DNA of 64,000 nucleotides from CAUZIZ01 sp965219005 (GCA_965219005.1 CBDCMS010000004.1:3720001-3784000); one strand, 5' to 3'; positions 28,105 through 37,521 are shown, counted from the stretch's first letter. A program made the numbers and translations. The notes: generated from the letters alone by a model not told the origin.

Positions 28105-28328
28105 CTACACCGAAGGTGTTGTTGCGAGAAGCCCAGTGTTGCTATGCGAAGCGAGCTACCCTGGGTAAAGGTCGTTCAAAACAACACGCTACCCCAAAAG
28201 GGGTTGTTGCCGACCGGACCCGCAGGGGCAATAACGCTTTCAGCGTAGATGAGGTAGGTGACGTAAACCCAGGGTAGCTCGCTTCGCATTGCAACCCTGG
28301 GCTACACGCAATAACACCTTCGGTGTAG
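28105..28328. repeat. Large modular inverted repeat, 62-bp arms
   Basis: Arms 28105-28166 and 28267-28328 are about 90 percent complementary. The 100-bp centre carries two further smaller modules. All four modules have the form CTAC-stem-loop-stem-GTT(G/A)TTGC. The arms continue with a shared block containing AGCCCAG and CGAAGCGAGCTACCCTGG. The rest of 27959-28453 shows no gene. Short frames crossing the repeat are artefacts. Confidence 0.9.
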
Positions 28329-28453
28329 GGATAGCTCCTGAAATCTGGCAAAGAGTCCCTGAATGATCCAGCTGGACGCCCCTGGGAAATTTGGGTTTTC
28401 GGTGCCCTGCCGCTATAATCGGTCCCGAAAAGGGGCTTCGTGAGAAATCAAGA

Positions 28454-31400
28454 ATGAGAGAGGAATTCCTTGGCAGACTCGGCCTTCCCAGGATCAAGAG
28501 TCTGGCGGCCGCGATTCTGTTTCTGGGCACGGGAATAGGCCAAGCCACTCAGCGCGCGCCGCAGACGATCGACTTCTCCAGGGATATCTATCCCATCTTC
28601 GAAAGATCCTGTCACTCCTGCCATGGCCCTGAGCAACAGCAGGGGCAACTTCGACTGGATTCCCGTCAGGCGGTGCTCAAGGGAGGACAATCGGGCAGAA
28701 TCATCCAACCCGGCAGATCAGCGGAAAGCTCCCTCTATCAGCGAGTAGCCGGACTGAACGATCTGGTACGGATGCCGATGGGTGGTGAGCTTGCATCAGA
28801 TGAGATCGAGCTGATCCGGAATTGGATACAAGAGGGCGCCGAGTGGCCTGGGGAGGTGGGCCTGGCAGAAGCCGAAACGACTGGACAACATTGGGCTTTC
28901 GTCCCACCCAAACGCCCATTGCTTCCGCGGGTCCGGAAGCAGGACTGGCCGGCCAACGCGATTGACCACTTCATCCTGGCTCGCCTGGAGCAAGAAGAGC
29001 TGTCCCCTTCCCTCGAGGCCAACAGGGTCGCGCTGCTGCGACGCCTCAGTCTGGACTTGATCGGCCTTCCACCCACCATTGAACAGGTCGAAGCCTTCCT
29101 CTCCGACCAACGCCCCGACGCCTACCAGCGGCAGGTGGAGCGACTCCTGGGGTCGCCGCACCACGGAGAGCGTTGGGGACGGCACTGGCTGGACGCGGCG
29201 CGATACGCCGACTCCGACGGATTCGAAAAGGACAAACCGCGAAGGGTCTGGTTCTACCGGGACTGGGTCATCAACGCCCTCAACCGCGATCTGCCCTATG
29301 ACGACTTCATCATCCAGCAGTTGGCGGGAGATCTGTTGCCCGATGCGGGGCAGGATCAGGTCGTAGCCACCGGCTTTCTGCGAAACTCCATGATCAACGC
29401 GGAGGGCGGTATCGATCCTGAGCAGTTTCGGATGGAGGCTCTGTTCGATCGCATGGATGCAATCGGCAAAGGCATTCTGGGTATTACCATCCAGTGTGCT
29501 CAATGCCACGACCACAAGTACGATCCGCTCAAACAGGAAGAGTACTATCGCCTGTTCGCCTTCCTGAACAATACGCACGAGGCTAACCTGGCCGTCTATA
29601 CCCCGGCCGAGCAGATGAAGCGTTCAGAGCTCTTTCGTCGCATCCGGGAGGTTGAGGAAAACCTCAAACATACCCACCCCGATTGGGAGCAGAAAATGGC
29701 GCACTGGGAGGACCGGGTCCGCCCTGATCAACCTGATTGGACAGTGCTGCAACCCACGGTGGAGGAAATCAGCAGCGGTGGGCAAAAATACTTGCCGCAG
29801 TCCGACGGTTCCTTCCTGGCCCAGGGCTATGCACCTACCAAACACGGCGTGAAGATGAGCATCGAGACCAGGCTTCGGAACATAACCGCCTTCCGCCTGG
29901 AGCTGTTGAACGATCCCAACCTGCCCCTGGGAGGTCCTGGCCGCTCCCTGAAAGGGACAGGAGCGCTAACCGAGTTTGAGGTTGAGGCGGGCCAGATGGG
30001 TTCTCCCGAACAGCTGGAGAAGGTCGAAATCGCCGGGGCAACGGCCAACATCGAACTTCCAGAAACTCCGCTGGAGGCGATGTTCGACGACAAGAGCAAC
30101 CAGCTGCGCGTGACGGGCCCGATCGAGTTTGCGATCGATGGAGACGAGAAGACGGCCTGGGGAATCGACGCCGGGCCGGCTCGACGAAATCTTCCCCGGA
30201 AGGCTGTCTTCACGGTCGAAACTCCCATCTCCCATCCCGAGGGGACGCTCTTGAGGTTCCACTTGAGCCAGCGGCATGGGGGTGCCAACAGCGACGACAA
30301 TCAGAACCATAACCTCGGTCGCTTCAGGATCTCGGCCACCACCACTCTCGGAGCGACTGTCGACCCTCTACCTGCCGGTCTGCGAGAGATTCTAGAGATC
30401 CCCCGTTTGGAGAGGCCCCCTTCGCAAGCCCAGGCGGTGTTCAGCTATTGGCGGACCACGGTCCCGGAATGGGGTCAAGCAAACCAGGAGATCGAAGAAC
30501 TATGGGGTCAGCATCCTGAAGGCACCGCTCAATTGGTGCTGGAGGAGCGAGCTCGCGGGCGAGACACCCACGTTCTGAATCGAGGAGACTTCCTGAGCCC
30601 GGGTAAGCCCGTCACCTCGGGTGTCCCGGCCTTTCTCCACTCCTTTCCACAGAATTCCCCCTTAAACCGTCTGGGCTTTGCCCAATGGCTGGTGGACTCC
30701 GATTCGCCGACGACGGCACGCTCACTGGTCAATCGTGTCTGGCAGGCCTACTTCGGAATCGGTCTGGTAGCCAGCAGCGAGAACCTGGGCAAGCAGAGTG
30801 AAGCACCCTCTCACCCAAAGTTGCTGGACTGGCTAGCGGTCGAGTTCATGGAGCGGGGCTGGAGTATGAAAAAGCTGCACCGGCTGATCGTCTCCTCTGC
30901 CACTTATCGCCAATCTTCGAAGCAGACTCCAGAGCTCCGAGAGCGGGATCCATACAATCGCTTGCTGGCTCGGGGACCACGTCTACGGGTCGAAGCCGAA
31001 ATCGTGCGGGATATCGCTCTAGCCGCCAGTGGGCTCCTCAATCCCAGCATCGGAGGCGCCAGTGTCTATCCTCCGGCTCCGAGCTTCTTGTTTGTCCCTC
31101 CGGCTAGCTATGGGCCTAAGGTCTGGAAGGAGGAACAGGGAGAGAATCGGTACCGGCGCAGCCTTTACACCTTCCGTTTTCGTTCGGTTCCCTTTCCCAT
31201 GCTTCAGGCCTTCGACGCCCCCAACGGAGACTTCTCCTGTGTGCGGCGCTCCCGCTCCAATACTCCAATTCAGGCCTTGACCACACTCAACGAACCCCTC
31301 TTTCTGGAAGCGGCTCAGGCCCTTGCACTGAGGACCCTACGAGAGGGAGGTGGATCTGACAGCGACCGATTGAACTATGCCTTCCGCCGCTGTTTGACCC

Positions 31401-31618
31401 GGTTGCCCAATCAGGCCGAGAAAGAGGAGCTGCTTGATCTGCTCACCGGGCAGCGGGCACGCCTGGCAGAGGGCTGGATCAATCCGTGGGACATTGCAGG
31501 GTTCGACCAGGAACTGAGAGCCGATCTTCCAGGCGACGCCACCCCGGTTCAACTGGCCGCTTGGACAACGGTGGCTCGGGTTCTCCTGAATCTGGACGAA
31601 ACCATCACCAAGGAATAG
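28454..31618 (+). CDS. Cytochrome-c/DUF1549/DUF1553 (PSD1-type) protein, exported
   Basis: About 1054 aa: signal helix (LAAAILFLGTGIGQATQ), a planctomycetal-type cytochrome-c domain with CHSCHG (about residue 50) and PMGGELASDEIELIRNWIQ, a DUF1549 domain (ANAIDHFILARLEQE, ERWGRHWLDAARYADSDG) with a second CxxCH in IQCAQCHDHKYDP, then DUF1553 (FAQWLVDSDSPTTARSLVNR, RSRSNTPIQALTTLNEP). Such proteins pair with DUF1501 proteins and are thought to act in polysaccharide or organic degradation, with unknown mechanism. The start at 28454 (MREEFLG) precedes the signal helix; an upstream frame to 28391 exists. Confidence 0.9.
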   Translation: MREEFLGRLGLPRIKSLAAAILFLGTGIGQATQRAPQTIDFSRDIYPIFERSCHSCHGPEQQQGQLRLDSRQAVLKGGQSGRIIQPGRSAESSLYQRVAGLNDLVRMPMGGELASDEIELIRNWIQEGAEWPGEVGLAEAETTGQHWAFVPPKRPLLPRVRKQDWPANAIDHFILARLEQEELSPSLEANRVALLRRLSLDLIGLPPTIEQVEAFLSDQRPDAYQRQVERLLGSPHHGERWGRHWLDAARYADSDGFEKDKPRRVWFYRDWVINALNRDLPYDDFIIQQLAGDLLPDAGQDQVVATGFLRNSMINAEGGIDPEQFRMEALFDRMDAIGKGILGITIQCAQCHDHKYDPLKQEEYYRLFAFLNNTHEANLAVYTPAEQMKRSELFRRIREVEENLKHTHPDWEQKMAHWEDRVRPDQPDWTVLQPTVEEISSGGQKYLPQSDGSFLAQGYAPTKHGVKMSIETRLRNITAFRLELLNDPNLPLGGPGRSLKGTGALTEFEVEAGQMGSPEQLEKVEIAGATANIELPETPLEAMFDDKSNQLRVTGPIEFAIDGDEKTAWGIDAGPARRNLPRKAVFTVETPISHPEGTLLRFHLSQRHGGANSDDNQNHNLGRFRISATTTLGATVDPLPAGLREILEIPRLERPPSQAQAVFSYWRTTVPEWGQANQEIEELWGQHPEGTAQLVLEERARGRDTHVLNRGDFLSPGKPVTSGVPAFLHSFPQNSPLNRLGFAQWLVDSDSPTTARSLVNRVWQAYFGIGLVASSENLGKQSEAPSHPKLLDWLAVEFMERGWSMKKLHRLIVSSATYRQSSKQTPELRERDPYNRLLARGPRLRVEAEIVRDIALAASGLLNPSIGGASVYPPAPSFLFVPPASYGPKVWKEEQGENRYRRSLYTFRFRSVPFPMLQAFDAPNGDFSCVRRSRSNTPIQALTTLNEPLFLEAAQALALRTLREGGGSDSDRLNYAFRRCLTRLPNQAEKEELLDLLTGQRARLAEGWINPWDIAGFDQELRADLPGDATPVQLAAWTTVARVLLNLDETITKE

Positions 31619-31628
31619 GGCATACAAA

Positions 31629-33071
31629 ATGAACTGCTCCACCAATCACGACGAGAGAAACGACCCCCAGTCGGTCAGCCGCCGCTGGTTTCTGCAGCAG
31701 TGTGGGGTCGGAGTGGGAGCCATGGCGCTGGGGGAGCTTCTGACCCAGGCTGGATTTGCCGCAGGAACGCTCTCCTCGGACAATCCTTTTTCTCCCAGGA
31801 CGCCCCACTACGCCCCCAAAGCGAAGAACGTCATTTTTCTCTTCATGGCGGGTGCTCCCAGCCATCTGGAGCTCTTCGATCACAAACCCCAATTGGCGAA
31901 ATTTGACGGGACCCTGCCGCCGCAGGAGCTGATCAAAGACTATCGGGCTGCCTTTATCAACCCCAGCTCCAAACTCCTGGGACCCAAGTTCAAGTTCGCC
32001 AGACACGGCCAATCGGGAGCTCAACTATCCGAGCTGCTCCCCCATCTGACCGGAGTTGTAGATGACATTGCCATCGTCAAGTCGATGTCGACCGATGCCT
32101 TCAACCATGCTCCTGCCCAACTGATGATGACGACCGGGACCCAGCAATTCGGCCGACCCAGCATGGGTGCCTGGGTTACCTACGGTCTGGGCAGCGAATC
32201 CCAGGACCTACCCGCTTTCGTGGTCTTCAGTTCCGGCAAGAAGGGTCCGAGCTGCGGAGATTCCTGTTGGGGCAGCGGTTTTCTGCCCACCGTCTACCAG
32301 GGCGTTCAGTTTCGCAGCAGCGGAGACCCCGTCCTCTATCTCTCCAGTCCCAGCGGCATGGACCAGGAACTGCAACGGGATTCACTGGATTCCATCCGGC
32401 GTCTGAACCAGATGCATCTGGACCTCACTGGGGACCCGGAGATCTCGACCCGTATCAACTCCTTCGAGATGGCGTTTCGGATGCAGGCCAGCGTTCCGGA
32501 ACTGATGGATCTTTCCCAGGAACCTCAGCATGTCCTCAATCTCTACGGTGCCGAGCCGGGGAAGCCTTCCTTCTCCAACAATTGCCTGCTTGCTCGAAGA
32601 CTGGTGGAGCGGGGCGTACGATTCATTCAGCTCTACCATGAGTCCTGGGACCAGCACAGCTTTCTGGTTCGGGATATCAAGAAGAATTGCAAGGAGACGG
32701 ACCGAGCCAGCGCAGCCCTGGTTCAGGATCTCAAACAGCGGGGGATGCTGGAGGACACCCTGGTCCTATGGGGCGGCGAATTCGGACGGACTCCCATGGT
32801 GCAAGCGGGGACTGAGGATGGGCGCGACCATCACCCAAACGCCTTCAGCATGTGGATGGCCGGCGGAGGGATCAAACCCGGGATCACCCTGGGCGAGACC
32901 GATGAGTTTGGATTCAACGTGACCCAGGATGAGGTCCATGTCCACGACCTGCACGCGACGCTCCTGCACCTGCTGGGCTTCGACCACAAGAAGCTGACTT
33001 ATCGCTTCCAGGGACGAGACTTTCGGCTCACCGACGTGCACGGAAATCGAGTGGACAAGCTTCTAGCCTAG
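31629..33071 (+). CDS. DUF1501-family protein, Tat-exported
   Basis: A 480-aa protein with twin-arginine signal SRRWFLQQCGVGVGAMALG. The DUF1501 (sulfatase/alkaline-phosphatase-fold-like) body shows NVIFLFMAGAPSHLELFDHK, SMSTDAFNHAPAQLMMTTG, GEFGRTPMVQAGTEDGRDHH and HDLHATLLHLLGFD. It starts 10 nt after the DUF1549/1553 gene, the universal partner arrangement. Predicted periplasmic partner of that cytochrome protein. Confidence 0.93.
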   Translation: MNCSTNHDERNDPQSVSRRWFLQQCGVGVGAMALGELLTQAGFAAGTLSSDNPFSPRTPHYAPKAKNVIFLFMAGAPSHLELFDHKPQLAKFDGTLPPQELIKDYRAAFINPSSKLLGPKFKFARHGQSGAQLSELLPHLTGVVDDIAIVKSMSTDAFNHAPAQLMMTTGTQQFGRPSMGAWVTYGLGSESQDLPAFVVFSSGKKGPSCGDSCWGSGFLPTVYQGVQFRSSGDPVLYLSSPSGMDQELQRDSLDSIRRLNQMHLDLTGDPEISTRINSFEMAFRMQASVPELMDLSQEPQHVLNLYGAEPGKPSFSNNCLLARRLVERGVRFIQLYHESWDQHSFLVRDIKKNCKETDRASAALVQDLKQRGMLEDTLVLWGGEFGRTPMVQAGTEDGRDHHPNAFSMWMAGGGIKPGITLGETDEFGFNVTQDEVHVHDLHATLLHLLGFDHKKLTYRFQGRDFRLTDVHGNRVDKLLA

Positions 33072-33145
33072 CGCTGCGGTAGAGCCCTTCCAGCCCAAAG
33101 CCACCTTGACTCCGGGGAGTTCTGAAACTACCATCGGCCACCATC

Positions 33146-34348
33146 ATGAAAGAACAGTATCCGATTCGCCTAGGGTTCTTGATCCTCCTTTTGGCGGGGA
33201 GCGGAGTCTTCGGACAATCGCCACGACTCCCGGTCAACTGGAAAGGTCTTCCCGAGCCTTACCACACCGAATCAGCTAGCAACGGGCCCCGCATGGTCCC
33301 CCGGCCAGCCGGGGCTCAACTGAAGGTCCCAGAGGGTTTCCGGGTGAAGGAATTCGCCTCCGGATTCACCAAACCTCGCTTCATGCTGGTGGGGTCTGCA
33401 GGGGAAATTCTCCTTTCGGATAGCGGCGAAAGAGGGTCCCCGACCGGCGCCGTCTATGCCCTGAAGGGAGGGAATCGGAAGACCATTCTCCAGAACCTAG
33501 ACCGGCCCTACGGCATGGCCTTCTATCAGGACTATCTCTATGTCGGGGAGCCGACTTCGATCAAACGATACAAGTACCGGGATATGGCAATCTCGGGAGA
33601 GGGCGAAGAAGTTTTTTCCCTCGAAGGCTTCGGGAAGGGACACTGGACCCGCACTCTGCTCTTCGACCGCCAGCAGAAGAAGCTCTACGTCACCGTCGGC
33701 TCGGGATCCGACCACGACAAGGGCGATCCTCCGCTGAGGGCTACCATCAACCGGATCAATCCCGACGGCGGGGCGCACGAAGTCGTCGGCAGGGGACTGC
33801 GCAATACCGTCGGCCTACGCTGGAGACCTGGAACCGATGAGCTCTGGGCGGCGGTGCAGGAACGCGATGGACTCGGGGATGATCTGGTACCCGACTTCCT
33901 GATCCACGTTCAGCAGGGGGGCTTCTACGGCTGGCCCCATGCCTACACTGGTCCTCACAAAGAGCCCAGGCACGAGGAGACGAACCAGAAAATGGTCGAT
34001 AAGACCCTCTATCCTGACGTAGTCCTCGGGGCTCATGTGTCGGCCATGGACATCCTGTTCTATGACGGCACCCAGTTTCCGGAAAAGTACAGGGGAGGGC
34101 TATTCCTCGCCTTTCGCGGCTCCTCGAATCGGGCCCGTCGAGTTGGCTACTCGATTACCTTCATCCCCTTCGAATCGGGCCGGCCCACCTCCGGTCCCAC
34201 CGATTTCCTCACCGGTTGGATGATGGGCCCCGACAAAGCCGAGGCCTGGGGACGACCGGTAGGACTTCTCCAGATGCCCGACGGGTCGATGATGATCTCG
34301 GAAGATGGTGCCGGAAAGCTCTGGCATGTGTCCTATTCGGGGCCTTAG
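33146..34348 (+). CDS. L-sorbosone/PQQ-type sugar dehydrogenase-like propeller, secreted
   Basis: A 400-aa protein with a signal peptide (LGFLILLLAGSGVFGQ) and a six-bladed propeller of the L-sorbosone dehydrogenase type: FASGFTKPRFMLVGSAGEIL, DRPYGMAFYQDYLYVGEP, LYVTVGSGSDHDKGDPPLR, GLRNTVGLRWRPGTDELWAA, GFYGWPHAYTG. PQQ use is likely from family but not proven here. 75 bp after the DUF1501 gene; probably the third gene of the same operon. Confidence 0.88.
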   Translation: MKEQYPIRLGFLILLLAGSGVFGQSPRLPVNWKGLPEPYHTESASNGPRMVPRPAGAQLKVPEGFRVKEFASGFTKPRFMLVGSAGEILLSDSGERGSPTGAVYALKGGNRKTILQNLDRPYGMAFYQDYLYVGEPTSIKRYKYRDMAISGEGEEVFSLEGFGKGHWTRTLLFDRQQKKLYVTVGSGSDHDKGDPPLRATINRINPDGGAHEVVGRGLRNTVGLRWRPGTDELWAAVQERDGLGDDLVPDFLIHVQQGGFYGWPHAYTGPHKEPRHEETNQKMVDKTLYPDVVLGAHVSAMDILFYDGTQFPEKYRGGLFLAFRGSSNRARRVGYSITFIPFESGRPTSGPTDFLTGWMMGPDKAEAWGRPVGLLQMPDGSMMISEDGAGKLWHVSYSGP

Positions 34349-34374
34349 CGGAACCATACCCGAGGCGAAACTTC

Positions 34375-34456
34375 GCGTGGCTTCGGTCTCCAGGCCGAAG
34401 AATCTTGTGCCGAGCCCTTGGCTCGACCCACGGCGGCCTGGAGACCACCGCCACGC
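34375..34456 (+). repeat. Stem-loop repeat family GCGTGGC...CCACGC, copy A
   Basis: An 82-bp imperfect inverted repeat whose outer arms are GCGTGGCTTCGGTCTCC and GGAGACCACCGCCACGC, with a second inner stem (GAGCCCTTGGCTC). Copy B lies inverted at 37241-37317. The remainder of 34349-34600 carries no gene. Confidence 0.82.
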
Positions 34457-34600
34457 CGGAACCAGGTACTCTTCAGAACGATCCAGCAAACCCGGCGACA
34501 AGCCCGCGTGAAGCTCTCTCGGCAAGAACGTGCAGGACTCGCGAGCCGACGGCTTCCGGCTACGCAGAAGGAGGTTCCCCTGCTATGATGCACGCCAGCC

Positions 34601-35860
34601 ATGAGCAGCTTTGAGGCCGAAGTCCCCACAAATCAGATCACTCCCGAGGTAGATCGCAAGAATGGCCTGATCTTCATTGCCCACAACGGCCTGCTCTATT
34701 TCGCCGCTCCTGTCGTCTACGTAGGAGTCGTCCAGGCTGCCCTGGCGGACAAGCTGGGCGCCAGCGCCACCGTAGCCAACATTCCTGTCTCCACCTACCT
34801 TCTCGGGGCCCTGGCACCACTCATCCTTTCTTTCGTCCTTCCCCATCGACTCGTCCGTTTCACTTCCGTTCTGGCGTACCTGATAACAGCGACGCTGCTG
34901 GGAATAGTCTGTATTCTGCTCTTCTCCCCAGTCAGCGATACCGTACGTCTGGCAGCAGTTATAGGACAGGGGCTGATTCAGGGATTCTCAGCCTACACCT
35001 CCCAGGTTTACACCTTTCAGTGTCTCAAGCGAGGCACTACTCCCCGGGGAAGCGCATGGGCCTTCAAGTGGACCTTCACACTGGGTCCCATACTCGCAGT
35101 AGCAGGTTCCCTCTGGGCTCAGTTTGTGCTGGGTGGTGGAATTGACTGGCTACCCTACCCGTACGATTTCGCCTTCTTGTATCTGATAGGAGCTCCCTGT
35201 ATGGGGGCTGCCGCCTTTTTGTGCAGCCGCTATCGCCTGGTCGACGTTGCCGAAACCGAGAGTCCCCCCTTCTTTTCCTACTTTTCCCAGGGTCTCTCCA
35301 GCTATCTCCGAGACCGCACTCTGGTGATTCTCTGGCTGGCCTTCTTCATGTGGTTCATCGTCATCACTCTCATGACGACACTCCCCCTATACGGCCGCGA
35401 GGTGCTGGGTCAGGATCCCAAGGAATTCTCGGGTTGGGTCATGGCATTCCGTTTCGGCTTCAAGGCCCTGGCAGGCTTTGCCATGGGCGTCATTACCATC
35501 CGGTGGGGGCTCCGCGCTTCTTTGTATACCTCGATGCTGCTGCTCGCGGCGTCTGTTTTGTGGGGCTGGTTCGTACCGGGCTACCCTTACCTGTTCGCCT
35601 TTGGTCTCATGGGCGCCGGGGAACTGGGCGGTGCTTATTTCCCCGCTTTTCTGGTAGCGATCTGCCCGGCAGCCACCTCCACCCGAAACATGTCGATACT
35701 GATGTTGTGCAGCACCTTGAGCTTTGTCTGGCCCACGACCCATGGCGCCCTTGCAGATAACTTCGGCTTTGAGGCCAGTTTCATCTTTGCCCTGGCGGCC
35801 GCGCTCGTCTCGCTTGTCCTGATCTCGAGATTGCCCAGGGCAGAAGCGACATCGCACTGA
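34601..35860 (+). CDS. MFS transporter
   Basis: A 419-aa protein with 12 hydrophobic helices; VVQAALADKLGASATVANIP and ALGxLAPLILSF precede the first MFS loop, and a cytoplasmic break occurs near FSYFSQGLSSYLRDRTLVI. No close family was recognised. The substrate is unknown; linkage to the sugar-dehydrogenase operon suggests uptake of a carbohydrate or its product (weak inference). Start ATG 34601. Confidence 0.75.
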   Translation: MSSFEAEVPTNQITPEVDRKNGLIFIAHNGLLYFAAPVVYVGVVQAALADKLGASATVANIPVSTYLLGALAPLILSFVLPHRLVRFTSVLAYLITATLLGIVCILLFSPVSDTVRLAAVIGQGLIQGFSAYTSQVYTFQCLKRGTTPRGSAWAFKWTFTLGPILAVAGSLWAQFVLGGGIDWLPYPYDFAFLYLIGAPCMGAAAFLCSRYRLVDVAETESPPFFSYFSQGLSSYLRDRTLVILWLAFFMWFIVITLMTTLPLYGREVLGQDPKEFSGWVMAFRFGFKALAGFAMGVITIRWGLRASLYTSMLLLAASVLWGWFVPGYPYLFAFGLMGAGELGGAYFPAFLVAICPAATSTRNMSILMLCSTLSFVWPTTHGALADNFGFEASFIFALAAALVSLVLISRLPRAEATSH

Positions 35861-36053
35861 CCCCGCCTCTAGGAAAAGACAGGAAACGACCCTCCCGTAC
35901 CCCTTTCGAAGTCGCTCTGAACTAGGCAGGGAGAGGATTGGCAAACACAGGTGTTCAAACCACCGTCGGCCAGTGTACTTCGAGACACCCCATCAAACTG
36001 AAATCCCTGCCCGAGGTCGAAAGGTAGTAGAGCCGGTCACCAGATCTAGATTC

Positions 36054-36470
36054 CTAGGGAAGAAGCTCTAGATAGTCACAATGCTTCGGCCGAACTGTGC
36101 GAAAGTGCCTCTGATCGAGAGTGGCGACCTTCTCCTCACCTAATCTTTCACAAGTAGCGATCACGGCCGCGTCGACCATGCCCAGATCGAGATCGGCATA
36201 GTCGGCCTGGAGTTCTACCACCCGGAGCAGATCCTGGAGAGCCAGGCATTCCAGGCGATAGGCACCTTCCACGATGTCCTCGATAAAGATGGACCACACT
36301 GCCGGTTGGAGACGTTTGCGAATCCAGTAGTCCACTTCTACCAGAGTGGCCGCGACGACTATGAGAGGTTCGTCAATGTCGTCAAGCAGTGAGAAACATC
36401 GGGCGTGGGCGGAATCGTCTGCATCCAACAGAGCCAGAATCGGCCCGGTGTCAAGGATGAGAGCCATCAC
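36054..36470 (-). CDS. vapC: PIN-domain toxin (VapC-type ribonuclease)
   Basis: A 138-aa PIN protein with the acidic residues expected for Mg-dependent RNA cleavage: LILDTGPILALLDADD (Asp near 7), TLVEVDYWIRKR (Glu near 45), LDLGMVDAAVIATCERLG (Asp near 100) and LDQRHFRTVRP. Its start overlaps the antitoxin stop by four bases. Confidence 0.9.
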   Translation of the reverse strand: MMALILDTGPILALLDADDSAHARCFSLLDDIDEPLIVVAATLVEVDYWIRKRLQPAVWSIFIEDIVEGAYRLECLALQDLLRVVELQADYADLDLGMVDAAVIATCERLGEEKVATLDQRHFRTVRPKHCDYLELLP

Positions 36471-36691
36471 TGCACCGCCGGCAGATCTTCTCGATCCACA
36501 CTTTCTTGAGAAACTCCAGAACCGGAGTGTCCGACACCGACGCGAGGTCTACGGGCACGCCGTAGCTCGCCTGCTTTGTCTGCCAGGATCTCACCGGCGA
36601 GGGCTGCGAAGGAGATACCACGCCGCTTGGCCTCCTCCCTCAACAGGTCCAAGACCTGCGCATCCGCCGCTACAGTTGTTCTCTGCATCAT
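36467..36691 (-). CDS. vapB: VapB-type ribbon-helix-helix antitoxin
   Basis: A 74-aa protein; MMQRTTVAADAQVLDLLREE followed by AKRRGISFAALAGEILADK fits an RHH DNA-binding fold, with a charged toxin-binding tail. Upstream of VapC with 4-nt overlap. Two palindromes before the start are the likely operators. Confidence 0.85.
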   Translation of the reverse strand: MMQRTTVAADAQVLDLLREEAKRRGISFAALAGEILADKAGELRRARRPRVGVGHSGSGVSQESVDREDLPAVQ

Positions 36692-36726
36692 GAATCATGA
36701 TTCTATCCGATGTATGAATCAGATTC
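36692..36726 (-). promoter_or_regulatory. Two palindromic operator candidates of vapBC
   Basis: GAATCATGATTC (36692-36703, perfect 12-bp palindrome touching the vapB start codon) and GAATCAGATTC (36716-36726, palindrome around one base). Identical half-sites about 24 bp apart suggest two VapB dimers. Confidence 0.65.
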
Positions 36727-37155
36727 AAAACTCGGCAACGTCCGCTTTTCTGTGGATCTCGTAGGTACCCAGGCCCGATGCGTGCCAGGTGTGGGGGACG
36801 CGTAGGCCTTCCTGAAGCCCCGCCACGCTTTCTTGCGGTCCGAAGCACGCTCCTCCTTGGTAAAGGCCAGGTGACTTTCGCGACTGACGTAGGGCAAGTC
36901 CCGGAGCAGGTTCATCACTTCGTGGTTGCCCAGTAGTGCATGGGCTACGCTTCCCGCCTTCTTGGCTTCGCCCTGGAGACGGTGAACGAGGTCCAGGACC
37001 TCTCGATCGTCCGGACCTCGATCGATCAAGTCTCCGCACATTACGAGATGACCCTCGCCGCCGGTCCAGCCTAGATCCTCGCCGATCAAATCCGCCGCCC
37101 GCAGCAGATCGATCAGTTCGTTTAGCCTTCCGTGTACGTCACCGACGCCCACCAA
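36703..37155 (-). pseudogene. Truncated calcineurin-like metallophosphoesterase
   Basis: Encodes GVGDVHGR (metal ligands), CGDLIDRGPDD and LLGNHEVMNLL, all catalytic motifs of a Shewanella-type PPP phosphatase, but it lacks the C-terminal half with the remaining metal His residues. The N-terminus begins at a TTG right where repeat-associated sequence starts. So both ends appear lost and activity is unlikely. Confidence 0.7.
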
Positions 37156-37240
37156 GCGCGAAACTGAGGCCGACCCTCGGCTCCAAGCCGAGGGGTTCCG
37201 AGGATGTCGAATCGAATTCGACTACACGGCTGGGCTTCGT

Positions 37241-37317
37241 CGTGGCGGTGGCCTCCGAGCCGCCGTGGGTCGAGCTAGGCTCGACCGCTTTACTTCGGCC
37301 TGGAGGCCAAAGCCACG
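37241..37317 (-). repeat. Stem-loop repeat family, copy B (inverted)
   Basis: Homologous to 34375-34456 on the opposite strand: shared CAGGCCGAAG, CTCGACCCACGGCGGC and CCACCGCCACG. Between 37318 and 37504 only low-information sequence with short palindromes (GGGGACTTCGGGG) is seen; no gene. Confidence 0.8.
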
Positions 37318-37504
37318 TCGCAGCCCCCACCTCGCTTCGCTCTCAGACTACCTATCGTCCCCTTTGGGGACTTCGGGGACCTTCTCTTCGCCTGAAGGCG
37401 AGGGGTTTCCACCATCCCCGATGGGGACCCTAAGGAATATGTGATCGCTCACAACAGGGGATTCTCCCGCGAGACCTCCTATCTTGATTTCCAGCTAGAT
37501 AGTA

Positions 37505-37517
37505 GCTATATTATAGC
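37505..37517 (+). promoter_or_regulatory. Palindrome upstream of relE-type toxin
   Basis: GCTATATTATAGC, six-base arms around one T, ends 4 nt before the ATG. It overlaps the expected -10/ribosome-site region. Likely bound by the antitoxin/toxin complex. Confidence 0.55.
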
Positions 37518-37521
37518 CAGA

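Noticed and set aside
28142..28351. 69-codon minus-strand frame (PYTEGVIACSPGLQCEASYP)
   Set aside because: Lies within the inverted repeat; similar spurious proteins arise wherever this kind of repeat occurs.
36936..37433. 165-codon plus-strand frame
   Set aside because: Antisense to the phosphatase remnant and through the stem-loop repeat; no protein features.
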